Below are positions 8,074 through 15,656 of a stretch of 16,362 bases of DNA, one piece after another. Made by a program: the position numbers and the translations under genes. This DNA is from CAXMNX01 sp964194845 (GTDB taxonomy: Bacteria; Pseudomonadota; Alphaproteobacteria; Rhodobacterales; Rhodobacteraceae), in NCBI GenBank assembly GCA_964194845.1, contig CAXMNX010000091.1, positions 1 to 16,362 on the forward strand. Reading direction: 5' to 3'. Every line of letters starts with the position of its first letter. The stretch's first letter is position 1. Under the pieces are notes generated by a model. The model made no database searches, was not told where the DNA came from, and saw only the letters and a list, made by a program, of their open reading frames with translations.

Positions 8074-8145
8074 CGCTTCACTTTTTCTGAAAATACGCAG
8101 CCCTGCCCGCTGGACGCTTGCGCCCCGCTCAAATAGTCTGGTGCC

Positions 8146-8766
8146 ATGAGCGATGAAGACACCACCCCCACCGGCCTCTGGACCCAACGCACGGTCGAAG
8201 AAACCCGTAAAATCTATGCCAACTGGGCCGGAAATTACGACGCGGACGTCGCCAAATGGGGCTATGCAACGCCGGCGCGAATTGCCGTGGCACTTCGTCA
8301 ATGCGGGGCAAATGTCCTTAAGCCGGTGCTAGATTTCGGCTGTGGCACCGGGCTTTCGGGAATGGCGCTCAAGGCCGTCGGATTCGACGTGATCGACGGC
8401 ACCGACATATCGCCCGAAATGCTCGAGCAAGCCGAAGCGCGCGGGGTTTATCGCCAGGTCTGGAAGGGCGAGCCAGGCTCGATGGGTCATATCAAGCGCG
8501 GCGATTATTCGTTCATCACTGCCACAGGCGTCGTCAGCTTAGGCGCCGCCCCGCCTGAAACGCTTGACTTGTTGATCGCAGCACTTGGCCCCGGCGGCCT
8601 TCTGGCGTTCAGCTATAATGAGGCGACGCTTGCGGACCGCGCTTATACCGACAAGCTTGATGTCGCCGTGCTGGCGCCTGATATTGAAATGATGTTCGAA
8701 GAGGACGGGCCTCACTTGCCCGCCAAGAACATGAGCTCCACCGTCTACGTCCTTCAAAAGACGTGA
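8146..8766 (+). CDS. Class I SAM-dependent methyltransferase
   Basis: A 206-residue Rossmann-fold methyltransferase. The SAM-binding motif I is V-L-D-F-G-C-G-T-G-L-S-G (residues 61-72); D84/D87 after the next strand fit the acidic motif II position; and L-G-P-G-G-L-L-A-F-S is the usual post-motif segment. The opening (Y-A-N-W-A-G-N-Y-D) and layout recall the METTL27/WBSCR27-like group, whose substrates are unknown. The start at 8146 is an ATG without a strong ribosome site. Its TGA overlaps the GTG start of gluQRS (GTGA), so the two are probably co-translated. Sitting between two tRNA-modification genes makes an RNA-related substrate possible, but nothing in the protein itself shows this. Confidence 0.88.
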   Translation: MSDEDTTPTGLWTQRTVEETRKIYANWAGNYDADVAKWGYATPARIAVALRQCGANVLKPVLDFGCGTGLSGMALKAVGFDVIDGTDISPEMLEQAEARGVYRQVWKGEPGSMGHIKRGDYSFITATGVVSLGAAPPETLDLLIAALGPGGLLAFSYNEATLADRAYTDKLDVAVLAPDIEMMFEEDGPHLPAKNMSSTVYVLQKT

Positions 8767-9665
8767 TAACCCGCTTCGCGCCGTCGCCGACCGGGCCGCT
8801 GCACCTTGGCCACGCCTATTCAGCCATTCTTGCCCACGACATGGCCCGTGCTGCGGGTGGCGACTTCCTCCTTCGCATCGAAGATATCGACCAGACCCGC
8901 GCCCGGCCAGAATGGGAAAACCTGATATTTGAGGATCTGCGCTGGTTGGGCCTTAGCTGGGATGGACCTGTCATGCGCCAATCCGACCGCCTCGACGTCT
9001 ATCGCGCCCAGATCGAAGATTTCTGGAACGCGCTCGAGGTTTTCGCCTGCACCTGCAATCGCCGCGACATTCTCGAAGCAGCCAAAGCCCCGAATGAAGG
9101 CGCACTCCCTCATGGCCCCGATGGCGTCCTCTACCCTGGAACCTGCCGCGACCGGAAATCCGCCTGGGACCATCAAGCGATGCCCACTGATGGCGCGTTC
9201 CGGCTCGACATGGCCCATGCCGTGGCCCGACCCGGCGTTCTTGAACACCGCATAACTTCCTCAAAAGGTGGAGAAAACGTCGCCTTCTTCACCGAAACCG
9301 GCAGCGGCCCAAATGGCGAAACCGGCACTATTACCTTCACCGACCGTACCATGGTCGAAACCGTCGGCGATGTCGTCCTCGCCCGCCGCGACATGGGCAC
9401 ATCCTACCACCTCTCAGTCGTGATGGATGACGCCGAACAGGGCATCACCCATGTGATCCGGGGCCAGGATCTGTTCGAAGCCACGAAAATACACATTGTC
9501 CTGCAACGCTATCTTGGCCTGCCGACGCCGACCTACCACCACCACAGACTGATCCGCGATGATGCGGGAGAACGCCTTGCCAAACGCGACGACGCCCGTG
9601 CCATTCGTACCTATCGCGACGCGGGCGTCACACCAGACGACATCCGCCGCATGGTCGGCCTCTGA
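8763..9665 (+). CDS. gluQRS: Glutamyl-queuosine tRNA(Asp) synthetase
   Basis: A 300-residue paralogue of the GluRS catalytic domain without an anticodon-binding domain. It activates glutamate and attaches it to queuosine-34 of tRNA(Asp). Motifs: F-A-P-S-P-T-G-P-L-H-L-G-H (HIGH-type, residues 5-17); R-I-E-D-I-D-Q-T-R (about 38-46); zinc ligands C96, C98, Y124 and C128, in the arrangement known for the E. coli enzyme; and R-L-A-K-R-D (271-276) as the KMSKS-like loop. Full GluRS is about 470 residues, so the short length supports GluQRS. The GTG start at 8763 lies inside the preceding stop. It is convergent with hisI across a 77-base gap. Confidence 0.95.
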   Translation: MITRFAPSPTGPLHLGHAYSAILAHDMARAAGGDFLLRIEDIDQTRARPEWENLIFEDLRWLGLSWDGPVMRQSDRLDVYRAQIEDFWNALEVFACTCNRRDILEAAKAPNEGALPHGPDGVLYPGTCRDRKSAWDHQAMPTDGAFRLDMAHAVARPGVLEHRITSSKGGENVAFFTETGSGPNGETGTITFTDRTMVETVGDVVLARRDMGTSYHLSVVMDDAEQGITHVIRGQDLFEATKIHIVLQRYLGLPTPTYHHHRLIRDDAGERLAKRDDARAIRTYRDAGVTPDDIRRMVGL

Positions 9666-9742
9666 TCTTCTTCTGTTCAGAAATATCCCAAGGGGGGCGA
9701 GCAATGCGAGCAAGGAGCGGCGCTGCCCATTAGTATGCGCGC

Positions 9743-10123
9743 CTAGATTGGCTGCATCAGTTCCACTGCCTCACCATCACGCACGCCGGTGAAGAAACAG
9801 CTTTTTCGATTAGTGTGGCACGCAGGCCCGGTCTGGCGAACGATCAGCAACAGGCAATCCCTGTCGCAATCCACGCGCAGCTCGACAAGGTCCTGCACGT
9901 GCCCCGATGTCTTGCCTTTCACCCAGAAATCCTGTCGCGACCGCGACCAATATGTAACCCGCCCGGTCTCCAGCGTGTGCGCGACTGCATCGGCATTCAT
10001 CCAGGCCATCATCAGCACCTCACCGGTCTCTGCTTCCTGGGCAATTACCGGGATCAACCCCTGATCGTTGTATGCCAGGCTCGCTGGATCGAAAGGCATC
10101 AGCCAATCCTTTTCAAAAGACAC
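9743..10123 (-). CDS. hisI: Phosphoribosyl-AMP cyclohydrolase
   Basis: A 126-residue enzyme for the third step of histidine synthesis, hydrolysing the purine ring of phosphoribosyl-AMP. The metal site is complete: V-D-C-D-R-D supplies D85, D87 and D89 (Mg) and C86 (Zn), and G-P-A-C-H-T-N-R-K-S-C-F supplies C102 and C109, as in the M. thermautotrophicus enzyme. There is no fused HisE domain. The start is GTG at 10123, fixed by a strong AGGAGG at 10128-10133 with a 4-base gap; the internal ATG at residue 9 has no ribosome site. It stands alone here, away from other his genes, and is divergent from the scaffold gene. Confidence 0.96.
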   Translation of the reverse strand: MSFEKDWLMPFDPASLAYNDQGLIPVIAQEAETGEVLMMAWMNADAVAHTLETGRVTYWSRSRQDFWVKGKTSGHVQDLVELRVDCDRDCLLLIVRQTGPACHTNRKSCFFTGVRDGEAVELMQPI

Positions 10124-10164
10124 AGTTCCTCCTATCTAATGGGCTGGAACGTCAAGGGAAACCC

Positions 10165-10617
10165 ATGGCCGACACCGATCTGATCAAGCTATATTCGGCG
10201 CGCATCCTCGCGCTGGCGGCGGATATTCCGCTGACCGAACGCCTTGAGGCGCCGCAGGCCACCGTCAAGAAACGCGCACCACTTTGCGGTTCGACCGTAA
10301 CCGTCGATTTGGTGACCGAAGACGGGCGAATTACCGATTATGGTCAGGACGTGAAAGCCTGCGCGCTTGGTCAGGCGGCAGCGGCCATCCTTGCGCGCAA
10401 TGTGATCGGCCGGACAAAAGCTGAGATTGAGACGGCACGCCGCGGCGTGCGCGCAATGCTAACCGAAAATGGCCCCGCACCTGCGGATCCCTTTGATGGT
10501 TACGCGGTCCTGGAACCGGCACGGCAATTCGGCAATCGCCATGCCTCTATCATGCTCGCGCTCGACGCAACCGCCGAGGCTTTCGCCGAGGCCGAGGCGA
10601 CAAAAGACCGTGCATAG
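10165..10617 (+). CDS. IscU/NifU-N-like Fe-S cluster assembly scaffold protein
   Basis: A 150-residue protein of the IscU/SufU/NifU N-terminal family, which builds or transfers Fe-S clusters. C41 is in P-L-C-G-S and C66 in K-A-C-A-L-G-Q-A-A-A, both at expected positions. The third ligand position, normally R-H-x-C, reads F-G-N-R-H-A-S, so Ala127 replaces the cysteine. As I recall, this variant occurs in an alphaproteobacterial subgroup, so it is probably a lineage feature rather than damage. Such a protein may not hold a cluster in the standard way. ATG at 10165 is preceded by AAGGGAA. No isc or suf genes are adjacent, so pathway membership is inferred from sequence only. Confidence 0.85.
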   Translation: MADTDLIKLYSARILALAADIPLTERLEAPQATVKKRAPLCGSTVTVDLVTEDGRITDYGQDVKACALGQAAAAILARNVIGRTKAEIETARRGVRAMLTENGPAPADPFDGYAVLEPARQFGNRHASIMLALDATAEAFAEAEATKDRA

Positions 10618-10645
10618 CCGCCGAATTTCTGAACATAATCCTCGC

Positions 10646-10682
10646 AAAAAAAACGCCGCACGTTCTTTCGAACGGCGGCGTT
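10646..10682 (-). terminator. Rho-independent terminator of the minus-strand unit
   Basis: AACGCCGC (10652-10659) pairs perfectly with GCGGCGTT (10675-10682), and CGTTC pairs with GAACG around a TTTC loop, with one bulged A at 10660. On the minus strand the hairpin is followed directly by eight T residues (A-tract at 10646-10653). The T-run marks it as terminator for the leftward small-protein transcript, and for recG read-through. The stem could also slow rightward transcription from the scaffold gene, but no T-run follows on that side. Confidence 0.85.
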
Positions 10683-10712
10683 AGTGGCGTATCTGGTTCA
10701 GGGTCCGGCCCA

Positions 10713-10729
10713 GACCCCGGGACGGGGTC
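10713..10729. repeat. Short GC-rich inverted repeat
   Basis: GACCCC and GGGGTC form a 6-bp stem around 5 bases, between the small-protein stop and the terminator. It may be an extra hairpin in the 3' untranslated region; no other role is visible. The rest of 10683-10811 holds nothing I recognise. Confidence 0.35.
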
Positions 10730-10811
10730 GCTTACGACGGGACAGTGTCATCGCATCAAAGCTTGGGGACAGGATGCGTGGCCGGATTTCCAGATCGCAG
10801 GCAGAAAGAAG

Positions 10812-10931
10812 TCAGGAAAATCCCGGCAGCGTCAAAACAACGACGAACAGCGAAACAAGCGCCACCGCACCGGCAAAATCCAGAACCAAAGTCGGCGCAA
10901 TTCGCGAAACCATGTCTTTTAGCTCGAACAT
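10812..10931 (-). CDS. Small one-helix membrane protein, probably SOS-induced (SidA-like in concept)
   Basis: A 39-codon ORF on the minus strand, too short for usual gene finders. It starts M-F-E-L-K-D-M-V-S-R-I-A-P-T and continues into a single hydrophobic helix (about residues 14-37: V-L-D-F-A-G-A-V-A-L-V-S-L-F-V-V-V-L-T-L), ending P-G-F-S and TGA. The ATG at 10931 has AAGGAA 8 bases upstream. Upstream lie a TACAAT -10 element (11005-11010) and a perfect GTTC-N7-GTTC LexA box; downstream lies a strong terminator, so it looks like a complete gene. Small SOS-induced inner-membrane proteins that block division are known (SidA, 29 residues, in Caulobacter). I have not matched this sequence to SidA; the parallel rests on size, topology and regulation. 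It could instead be a noncoding leader. Confidence 0.65.
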   Translation of the reverse strand: MFELKDMVSRIAPTLVLDFAGAVALVSLFVVVLTLPGFS

Positions 10932-11004
10932 CTCAATATTTCCTTCTTATCGGGTCAGTCAGCGGGCGGGCTGTGTTGCCTCTTTGTTCTCAAAATTAAG
11001 ACCG

Positions 11005-11037
11005 ATTGTAAAGAACTTTTTGCGAACAAAAGTGAAC
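11005..11037 (-). promoter_or_regulatory. LexA (SOS) box and promoter of the small membrane protein
   Basis: On the minus strand GTTCGCAAAAAGTTC (11027 down to 11013) is an exact match to the alphaproteobacterial LexA box GTTC-N7-GTTC. A further GTTC lies 6 bases upstream (11034-11037). TACAAT at 11010-11005 is a good -10 element beginning two bases after the box, so LexA bound there would cover the promoter. The -35 region is weak (CTTTTG). A transcript would begin near 10998, leaving a leader of about 65 bases before the ATG at 10931. Confidence 0.8.
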
Positions 11038-11054
11038 AATGTGTGAAAGTCTGG

Positions 11055-13145
11055 CTAACCCACTGAAATCATGCGGATTGCCCGATCCTGCTCCATCAGC
11101 CAAAGAAGCACCCGCACTGCGCGGCCACGTTCGCTCTCCAGCGTTGTGTCAGCGCCCACCAATCGGCGGGCATCGCGCTGTGCCACGGCCATCAGTGCCG
11201 CCTGGCGCTCCAGATCGGCCACGCGAAATCTCGGCAACCCTGATTGCGCGGTTCCCAGAACGTCGCCAGCGCCTCTTATTGCAAGGTCTTCTTCGGCAAT
11301 GCGAAATCCATCCTCGGTCTCGCGCAGTATCTCCAATCTGCGCCGCGCACCTTCTGACAGCGGCGATTGGTACATCAGCAAACAGGTCGACTTTTCGCTT
11401 CCCCGCCCGACACGACCGCGAAGCTGGTGCAGCTGAGCAAGACCGAAACTTTCCGCGCGCTCGACCACCATGATCGACGCATTCGAAACGTCCACACCCA
11501 CTTCGATCACCGTCGTCGCGACCAGAATCATTGTCTCGCCCGCCACAAACCGCGCCATCGCCGCGTCTTTGTCGCGCACCGGCAATTGGCCGTGAACCAG
11601 TCCAACGACGCCCTCGCCCAACGCCACACGCAAAGCGGCAAACCGGGCTTCGGCGGCGGCCAGATCACTGACCTCGCTTTCTTCCACCAATGGACAGACC
11701 CAATACGCCTGCCTGCCTTCCGCCAGCGCCGCACGCAAATGTGCAATGACCTCGTCCATCCGCCCAGCCGAGATCAGCGCCGTGGTCACCGGCGCCCGCC
11801 CGGGCGGCTTTTCGTCCAATATCGACACGTCCAGATCGCCATATTGCGCAAGGCTCAGTGATCGCGGAATTGGCGTTGCAGTCATGACCAACACGTCTGC
11901 CGCGACACCTTTCTTGCCAAGCTCCATCCGTTGGGCCACGCCAAACCGGTGTTGCTCATCAATAACGGCGACGCGAAGCTCCTGAAATTCCACGTCTTTT
12001 TGAAATACAGCATGGGTGCCAAGCAATATATGAATGTCTCCCGCCTTAAGCGCTGCCAGCTTCGCGGCGCGCTCGCCACCTTTGTCGCGTCCGGTTAATA
12101 TCTCGACCACAACAACGGCAGGTTCGGAGAGTGCCCTCAGCGATACCAGATGCTGGCGCGCCAGGATCTCGGTCGGGGCCATCATGACGCCCTGCCCGCC
12201 CGCCTCGGCCGCCGTCAAAAGCGCCATCAAAGCGACCAGTGTTTTGCCTGAACCGACATCGCCCTGAAGCAGCCGGTTCATCCTTTCGGGCGTTGCCATG
12301 TCATCCTGAATTTCGCTGATAGCCCGCATTTGCGCCTCGGTCGGCTGATACGGCAAACGCGCAAGCACCGGCCCCTGAAGCTTGCCCGTTGAAGCCGATG
12401 CAATACCCTGTTGCCGACGCCGTTGACCGCGTGCAAGTGCCAGCGTCACCTGATGGGCAAACAATTCATCATAGGCCAGACGCGCGCGCGCCGGCGCGGT
12501 CGGCAATAGATCCAGCGTTCCGTCTGGCCGATGCGCGGCCCTCGCGGCCGCCGCCCAGGGCAGCCAGTTTTCGCGGTCAACCAGATCGGGATCAATCCAT
12601 TCCGCCAGATCGGGCAACCCCTCCAATACGCCCGACATCGCACGCGTTATCGTTTTCTGGGTAACGCCCTGGGTCAGCGGATAAACCGGCTCGAACTGCG
12701 GAAGCGATCCTGCATCTTCGATCTTCAGGATGTGATCGGGGTGAACCATCTGCAAAATGCCGTCGAATATCTCTATCCGGCCCGACACGATGCGGCGCTC
12801 TCCCTCGGGCAATTGCCCAAGCAGAAAATCCGGTCGCGCATGAAAGAACACCAGTTGAAACGTTGTTTGCGCGTCCGACACGTCAACGCGGTATGGCCGC
12901 CCCTTCTGCCCTGCCGGGCGGTGGCGCTCAACGGTGATGTCCACCGTCACAGTCTGGGGCGCCACGACAGCCAGAACGCTGCCCATCAATTGCCGGTCAA
13001 CGCCCGCCGTGGGCAGGGTCATCAGCAGGTCACGCGGTGCCTGAATATCCATATTCGCGAGTAGCTTGGCGGTTTTTGGACCGACGCCCGGAAGCGTTTC
13101 AAGCGTCGAGAACAGCGGAAACAGAACCTCCGGCCGCCCGGTCAT
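11055..13145 (-). CDS. recG: ATP-dependent DNA helicase RecG
   Basis: A 696-residue RecG, a superfamily 2 translocase that remodels stalled replication forks and branch-migrates Holliday junctions. An N-terminal helix-hairpin-helix-like segment (L-P-G-V-G-P-K-T-A, about 18-26) precedes the wedge/OB domain that binds branched DNA. Helicase motifs: Walker A G-D-V-G-S-G-K-T (295-302), D-E-Q-H-R-F-G (396-402), T-A-T-P-I-P-R (422-428) and Q-L-R-G-R-V-G-R-G (574-582), then the C-terminal TRG-type region. I use the ATG at 13145 (M-T-G-R-P-E), which overlaps the ligA stop as ATGA; a start 8 codons earlier lies inside ligA and is not family-like. Translation is likely coupled to ligA. Confidence 0.97.
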   Translation of the reverse strand: MTGRPEVLFPLFSTLETLPGVGPKTAKLLANMDIQAPRDLLMTLPTAGVDRQLMGSVLAVVAPQTVTVDITVERHRPAGQKGRPYRVDVSDAQTTFQLVFFHARPDFLLGQLPEGERRIVSGRIEIFDGILQMVHPDHILKIEDAGSLPQFEPVYPLTQGVTQKTITRAMSGVLEGLPDLAEWIDPDLVDRENWLPWAAAARAAHRPDGTLDLLPTAPARARLAYDELFAHQVTLALARGQRRRQQGIASASTGKLQGPVLARLPYQPTEAQMRAISEIQDDMATPERMNRLLQGDVGSGKTLVALMALLTAAEAGGQGVMMAPTEILARQHLVSLRALSEPAVVVVEILTGRDKGGERAAKLAALKAGDIHILLGTHAVFQKDVEFQELRVAVIDEQHRFGVAQRMELGKKGVAADVLVMTATPIPRSLSLAQYGDLDVSILDEKPPGRAPVTTALISAGRMDEVIAHLRAALAEGRQAYWVCPLVEESEVSDLAAAEARFAALRVALGEGVVGLVHGQLPVRDKDAAMARFVAGETMILVATTVIEVGVDVSNASIMVVERAESFGLAQLHQLRGRVGRGSEKSTCLLMYQSPLSEGARRRLEILRETEDGFRIAEEDLAIRGAGDVLGTAQSGLPRFRVADLERQAALMAVAQRDARRLVGADTTLESERGRAVRVLLWLMEQDRAIRMISVG

Positions 13146-15262
13146 GCCGATCCGATCAGCGCCAGCCAACCCGCCTCGTCGATGACCTCAACCCCCAGAT
13201 CCTCAGCCTTTTTCGCCTTCGATCCGGCCCCCGGCCCTGCCACGACCAGATCGGTTCTCGCCGAAACAGACCCCGACACTTTGGCGCCCAGTGCCTCGGC
13301 GCGTGCTTTGGCCTCGGCTCGGGTCATCTGCTCCAATGTGCCGGTAAATACGATGGTCTTGCCGGCAACCGGGCTTTCCACGGCACCGCGCGGCTTCGCC
13401 GCTTCAACGTCCAGCAGCGCGACCAGCCTGTCGATCGACGCCCGTTCGGCCTGCCTTTGCATGGCCGTCGCAACCGACGTCGCCATGACCTGCCCAACCC
13501 CGTCGATGGCCAAAAGCGCGTCCCAGTCTTCGCCTGTCCCCGGTGTGGCGGCGGTCATTGCATCCTCGAAAACCTCCCATGTGCCATAATGCCCCGCCAA
13601 AAGTGACGCCGCACTTTCGCCGACGTGCCGAATTCCCAGCCCGAAGATTAGCCGGTTCAACGGAATGCGCTGCTTCTCACGGATCGCATCGAAAAGCTTG
13701 AGCGCCGATTTCTCGCCCCAGCCCTCGCGTTTGGACAGCGCGTCGTCACCTTCGCCGAATCGGTCCTCCAGCGTGAAAATATCCGCCGGTTCCCTGATCC
13801 AACCGTCGACGAAAAACTGCTCCACCTGCTTGGCGCCAAGCCCGTCGATATCAAAAGCGGCGCGCGCAACAAAATGCTTCAACTTTTCGACAGTTTGCGC
13901 GGGGCAAATGACCCCACCCGTACAACGCCGCACCGCGTCGCCGGGCTCGCGAATCGCATCAGACTGGCATTCCGGGCAGGTTTCGCGAAAGCGGTATTTT
14001 TTGGCGTTTTCTGAGCGCTTCGAGAGATCCACATCCGCGACCTTCGGGATCACATCACCGGCGCGATAGACCTGAACCCAATCGCCAACCCTGATGTCCT
14101 TGCCATCGCGGATTGGCTCGCCGTTCGCATCCCGCCCAGCAATGTAATCCTCGTTGTGAAGCGTCGCATTTGACACCACCACGCCGCCGACAGTGACCGG
14201 TTTCAGCCGTGCCACCGGGCTAAGCGCGCCGGTCCGACCGACCTGAATGTCAATCGCCTCCAGCCGCGTCCAGGCAAGCTCGGCCGGGAACTTGTGCGCA
14301 ATCGCCCATCGCGGCGTGGTTGACCGAAAGCCAAGTCGCGCCTGCAAGCTCAGGTCGTTAACCTTATAAACCACGCCGTCGATGTCATACCCAAGCGTCG
14401 CGCGCACCGCTTCGATATCGCGGTACTGCGCCAGCATTTCGCCGGGCCCATCGCAAACCCGGGTGCGCGGATTGGTCTGAAACCCAAGCGCGGAAAGCAC
14501 CTTGATCGCGCCGATTTGCGTGTCCGATAGTGGCGCGCGCAGGCTGCCCCAAGCATAAGCGAAAAATCGAAGCGGGCGCGCGGCGGTTATGCCTGGGTCA
14601 AGCTGGCGCAGCGACCCGGCAGCGGTATTTCTGGGATTTACATATACTTTTTCGCCCGCTTTTTCCTGGCGCGCATTCAATGCCGCGAAATCGTCGTGAC
14701 CCATGTAAACCTCGCCACGAACCTCCAGAAGATCGGGCGCGCGCGCTAAGCGGTCGGGAATATCCCCGATCGTTCGGGCATTTTCGGTGACATTCTCGCC
14801 CGTTCTGCCGTCGCCCCGCGTCGCGGCATGGACCAATTGACCGTGCTCGTAACGCAACGCCAACGATAGCCCGTCAATCTTTGGTTCGGCGGTATAGGCC
14901 AGCGGCGCATCCGTCCCCAACCCCAGGTATTTGCGGATCGAAATATCGAAATCGCGGACGTCTTCGTCGTCAAACGCATTGCCAAGCGACAGCATCGGCG
15001 CCGAATGCGTGACTTTCTGAAAGCCGTCCGAGGGACCCGCGCCTACGTGTTCGGATGGGGAATCTTTGCGTTTAAGGTGCGGGTACCGCGCCTCGATCGC
15101 CGCATTTCGTCGCTTCAGAGTGTCATAGTCGGCGTCCGATAGCGTCGGCGCATCTTCCTGAAAATAAGCCCGGTTAGCCTCAGCCAAAAGCGTCGCAAGT
15201 TCGGCAAGCTCAACTGCCGCCTTGCTTTCGTTTAGACTTTCAACCGGTTTGCGCTTCGCCAT
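13142..15262 (-). CDS. ligA: NAD+-dependent DNA ligase LigA
   Basis: A 706-residue ligase sealing nicks during replication and repair. Domains in order: N-terminal Ia domain with the Y-F-Q-E-D-A-P-T-x-S-D-A-D-Y-D motif (about 33-47) for NAD binding; adenylation domain with nucleophile K128 in E-P-K-I-D-G; T-R-G-D-G-x-T-G-E-N-V-T at 148-159; OB fold; four-cysteine zinc finger C429, C432, C447 and C453; helix-hairpin-helix repeats (I-D-G-L-G and I-D-G-V-G); and a C-terminal BRCT domain from about 634. All expected catalytic elements are present and length is normal. ATG at 15262 has GGGG two bases upstream rather than a classical site. It is followed by recG with a 4-base overlap and preceded by the ctrA fragment on the same strand. 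Confidence 0.98.
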   Translation of the reverse strand: MAKRKPVESLNESKAAVELAELATLLAEANRAYFQEDAPTLSDADYDTLKRRNAAIEARYPHLKRKDSPSEHVGAGPSDGFQKVTHSAPMLSLGNAFDDEDVRDFDISIRKYLGLGTDAPLAYTAEPKIDGLSLALRYEHGQLVHAATRGDGRTGENVTENARTIGDIPDRLARAPDLLEVRGEVYMGHDDFAALNARQEKAGEKVYVNPRNTAAGSLRQLDPGITAARPLRFFAYAWGSLRAPLSDTQIGAIKVLSALGFQTNPRTRVCDGPGEMLAQYRDIEAVRATLGYDIDGVVYKVNDLSLQARLGFRSTTPRWAIAHKFPAELAWTRLEAIDIQVGRTGALSPVARLKPVTVGGVVVSNATLHNEDYIAGRDANGEPIRDGKDIRVGDWVQVYRAGDVIPKVADVDLSKRSENAKKYRFRETCPECQSDAIREPGDAVRRCTGGVICPAQTVEKLKHFVARAAFDIDGLGAKQVEQFFVDGWIREPADIFTLEDRFGEGDDALSKREGWGEKSALKLFDAIREKQRIPLNRLIFGLGIRHVGESAASLLAGHYGTWEVFEDAMTAATPGTGEDWDALLAIDGVGQVMATSVATAMQRQAERASIDRLVALLDVEAAKPRGAVESPVAGKTIVFTGTLEQMTRAEAKARAEALGAKVSGSVSARTDLVVAGPGAGSKAKKAEDLGVEVIDEAGWLALIGSA

Positions 15263-15270
15263 CCCCGAAT

Positions 15271-15308
15271 CCCGGACCCATTTCCCAATGGATAGGATCG
15301 GGTCCGGG
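15271..15308 (-). repeat. Long-loop inverted repeat between the ctrA fragment and ligA
   Basis: CCCGGACCC (15271-15279) and GGGTCCGGG (15300-15308) are perfect 9-bp arms around a 20-base loop. On the minus strand the second arm ends 8 bases before the ligA ATG. No T-run follows. It could be a weak terminator for ctrA or a structure near the ligA ribosome site. Confidence 0.55.
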
Positions 15309-15342
15309 CAAGGTCCAGAGCATGAAGCCCGCTAATGTCCGA

Positions 15343-15624
15343 TCAGGCCGTCGCGGCAATCGGTCCTTCGTCGTCAATTTCCAGCGGTTCAGGGTCGCGA
15401 AGCACGTATCCCCGGCCCCATACGGTTTCGATATAATTATCGCCGTCCGTGGCCTCGCTCAGTTTTTTGCGAAGTTTACAGATAAAGACATCAATGATCT
15501 TCAGCTCGGGCTCGTCCATGCCGCCATAAAGATGATTGAGAAACATCTCTTTGGTCAGCGTCGTGCCCTTTCTGAGCGAAAGAAGCTCCAGCATCTGGTA
15601 TTCTTTTCCGGTCAGATGCACCAA
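15343..15624 (-). pseudogene. ctrA: Truncated ctrA: winged-helix DNA-binding domain without receiver
   Basis: The 92-93 codons encode the C-terminal output domain of CtrA, the OmpR-type cell-cycle regulator of alphaproteobacteria: V-H-L-T-G-K-E-Y-Q-M-L-E-L-L at the start, F-L-N-H-L-Y-G-G-M-D-E-P-E-L-K-I-I-D-V, and Y-I-E-T-V-W-G-R-G-Y-V-L-R-D-P. Full CtrA is about 235-240 residues; the N-terminal receiver with its phospho-accepting aspartate is absent, and nothing resembling it occurs between here and the right edge. Similarity stops at V-H-L-T. The frame opens after a TGA about 30 bases upstream; only TTG (15624) or GTG (15621) could start translation, with GGAA 12 bases before the TTG. The five codons before H-L-T-G read Y-K-I-L-V, reminiscent of a receiver's first strand, so an internal deletion is possible. 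It may be dead, or make a phosphorylation-independent DNA-binding domain. Confidence 0.85.
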
Positions 15625-15656
15625 TATTTTATATTTTTCCGTTGGTATTCAGCTGG

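Noticed and set aside
11024..11037. Second GTTC pair (spacing 6) as an additional LexA box
   Set aside because: Spacing is one base short of the N7 rule; kept only as an extra half-site.
10684..11046. Plus-strand ORF over the SOS box and mini-gene
   Set aside because: Antisense reading without ribosome site; the minus strand carries promoter, start and terminator.
15628..15633. TATAAA as a -10 for the ctrA fragment
   Set aside because: Too close to the TTG start and 23 bases from the CtrA box; the region is simply AT-rich.
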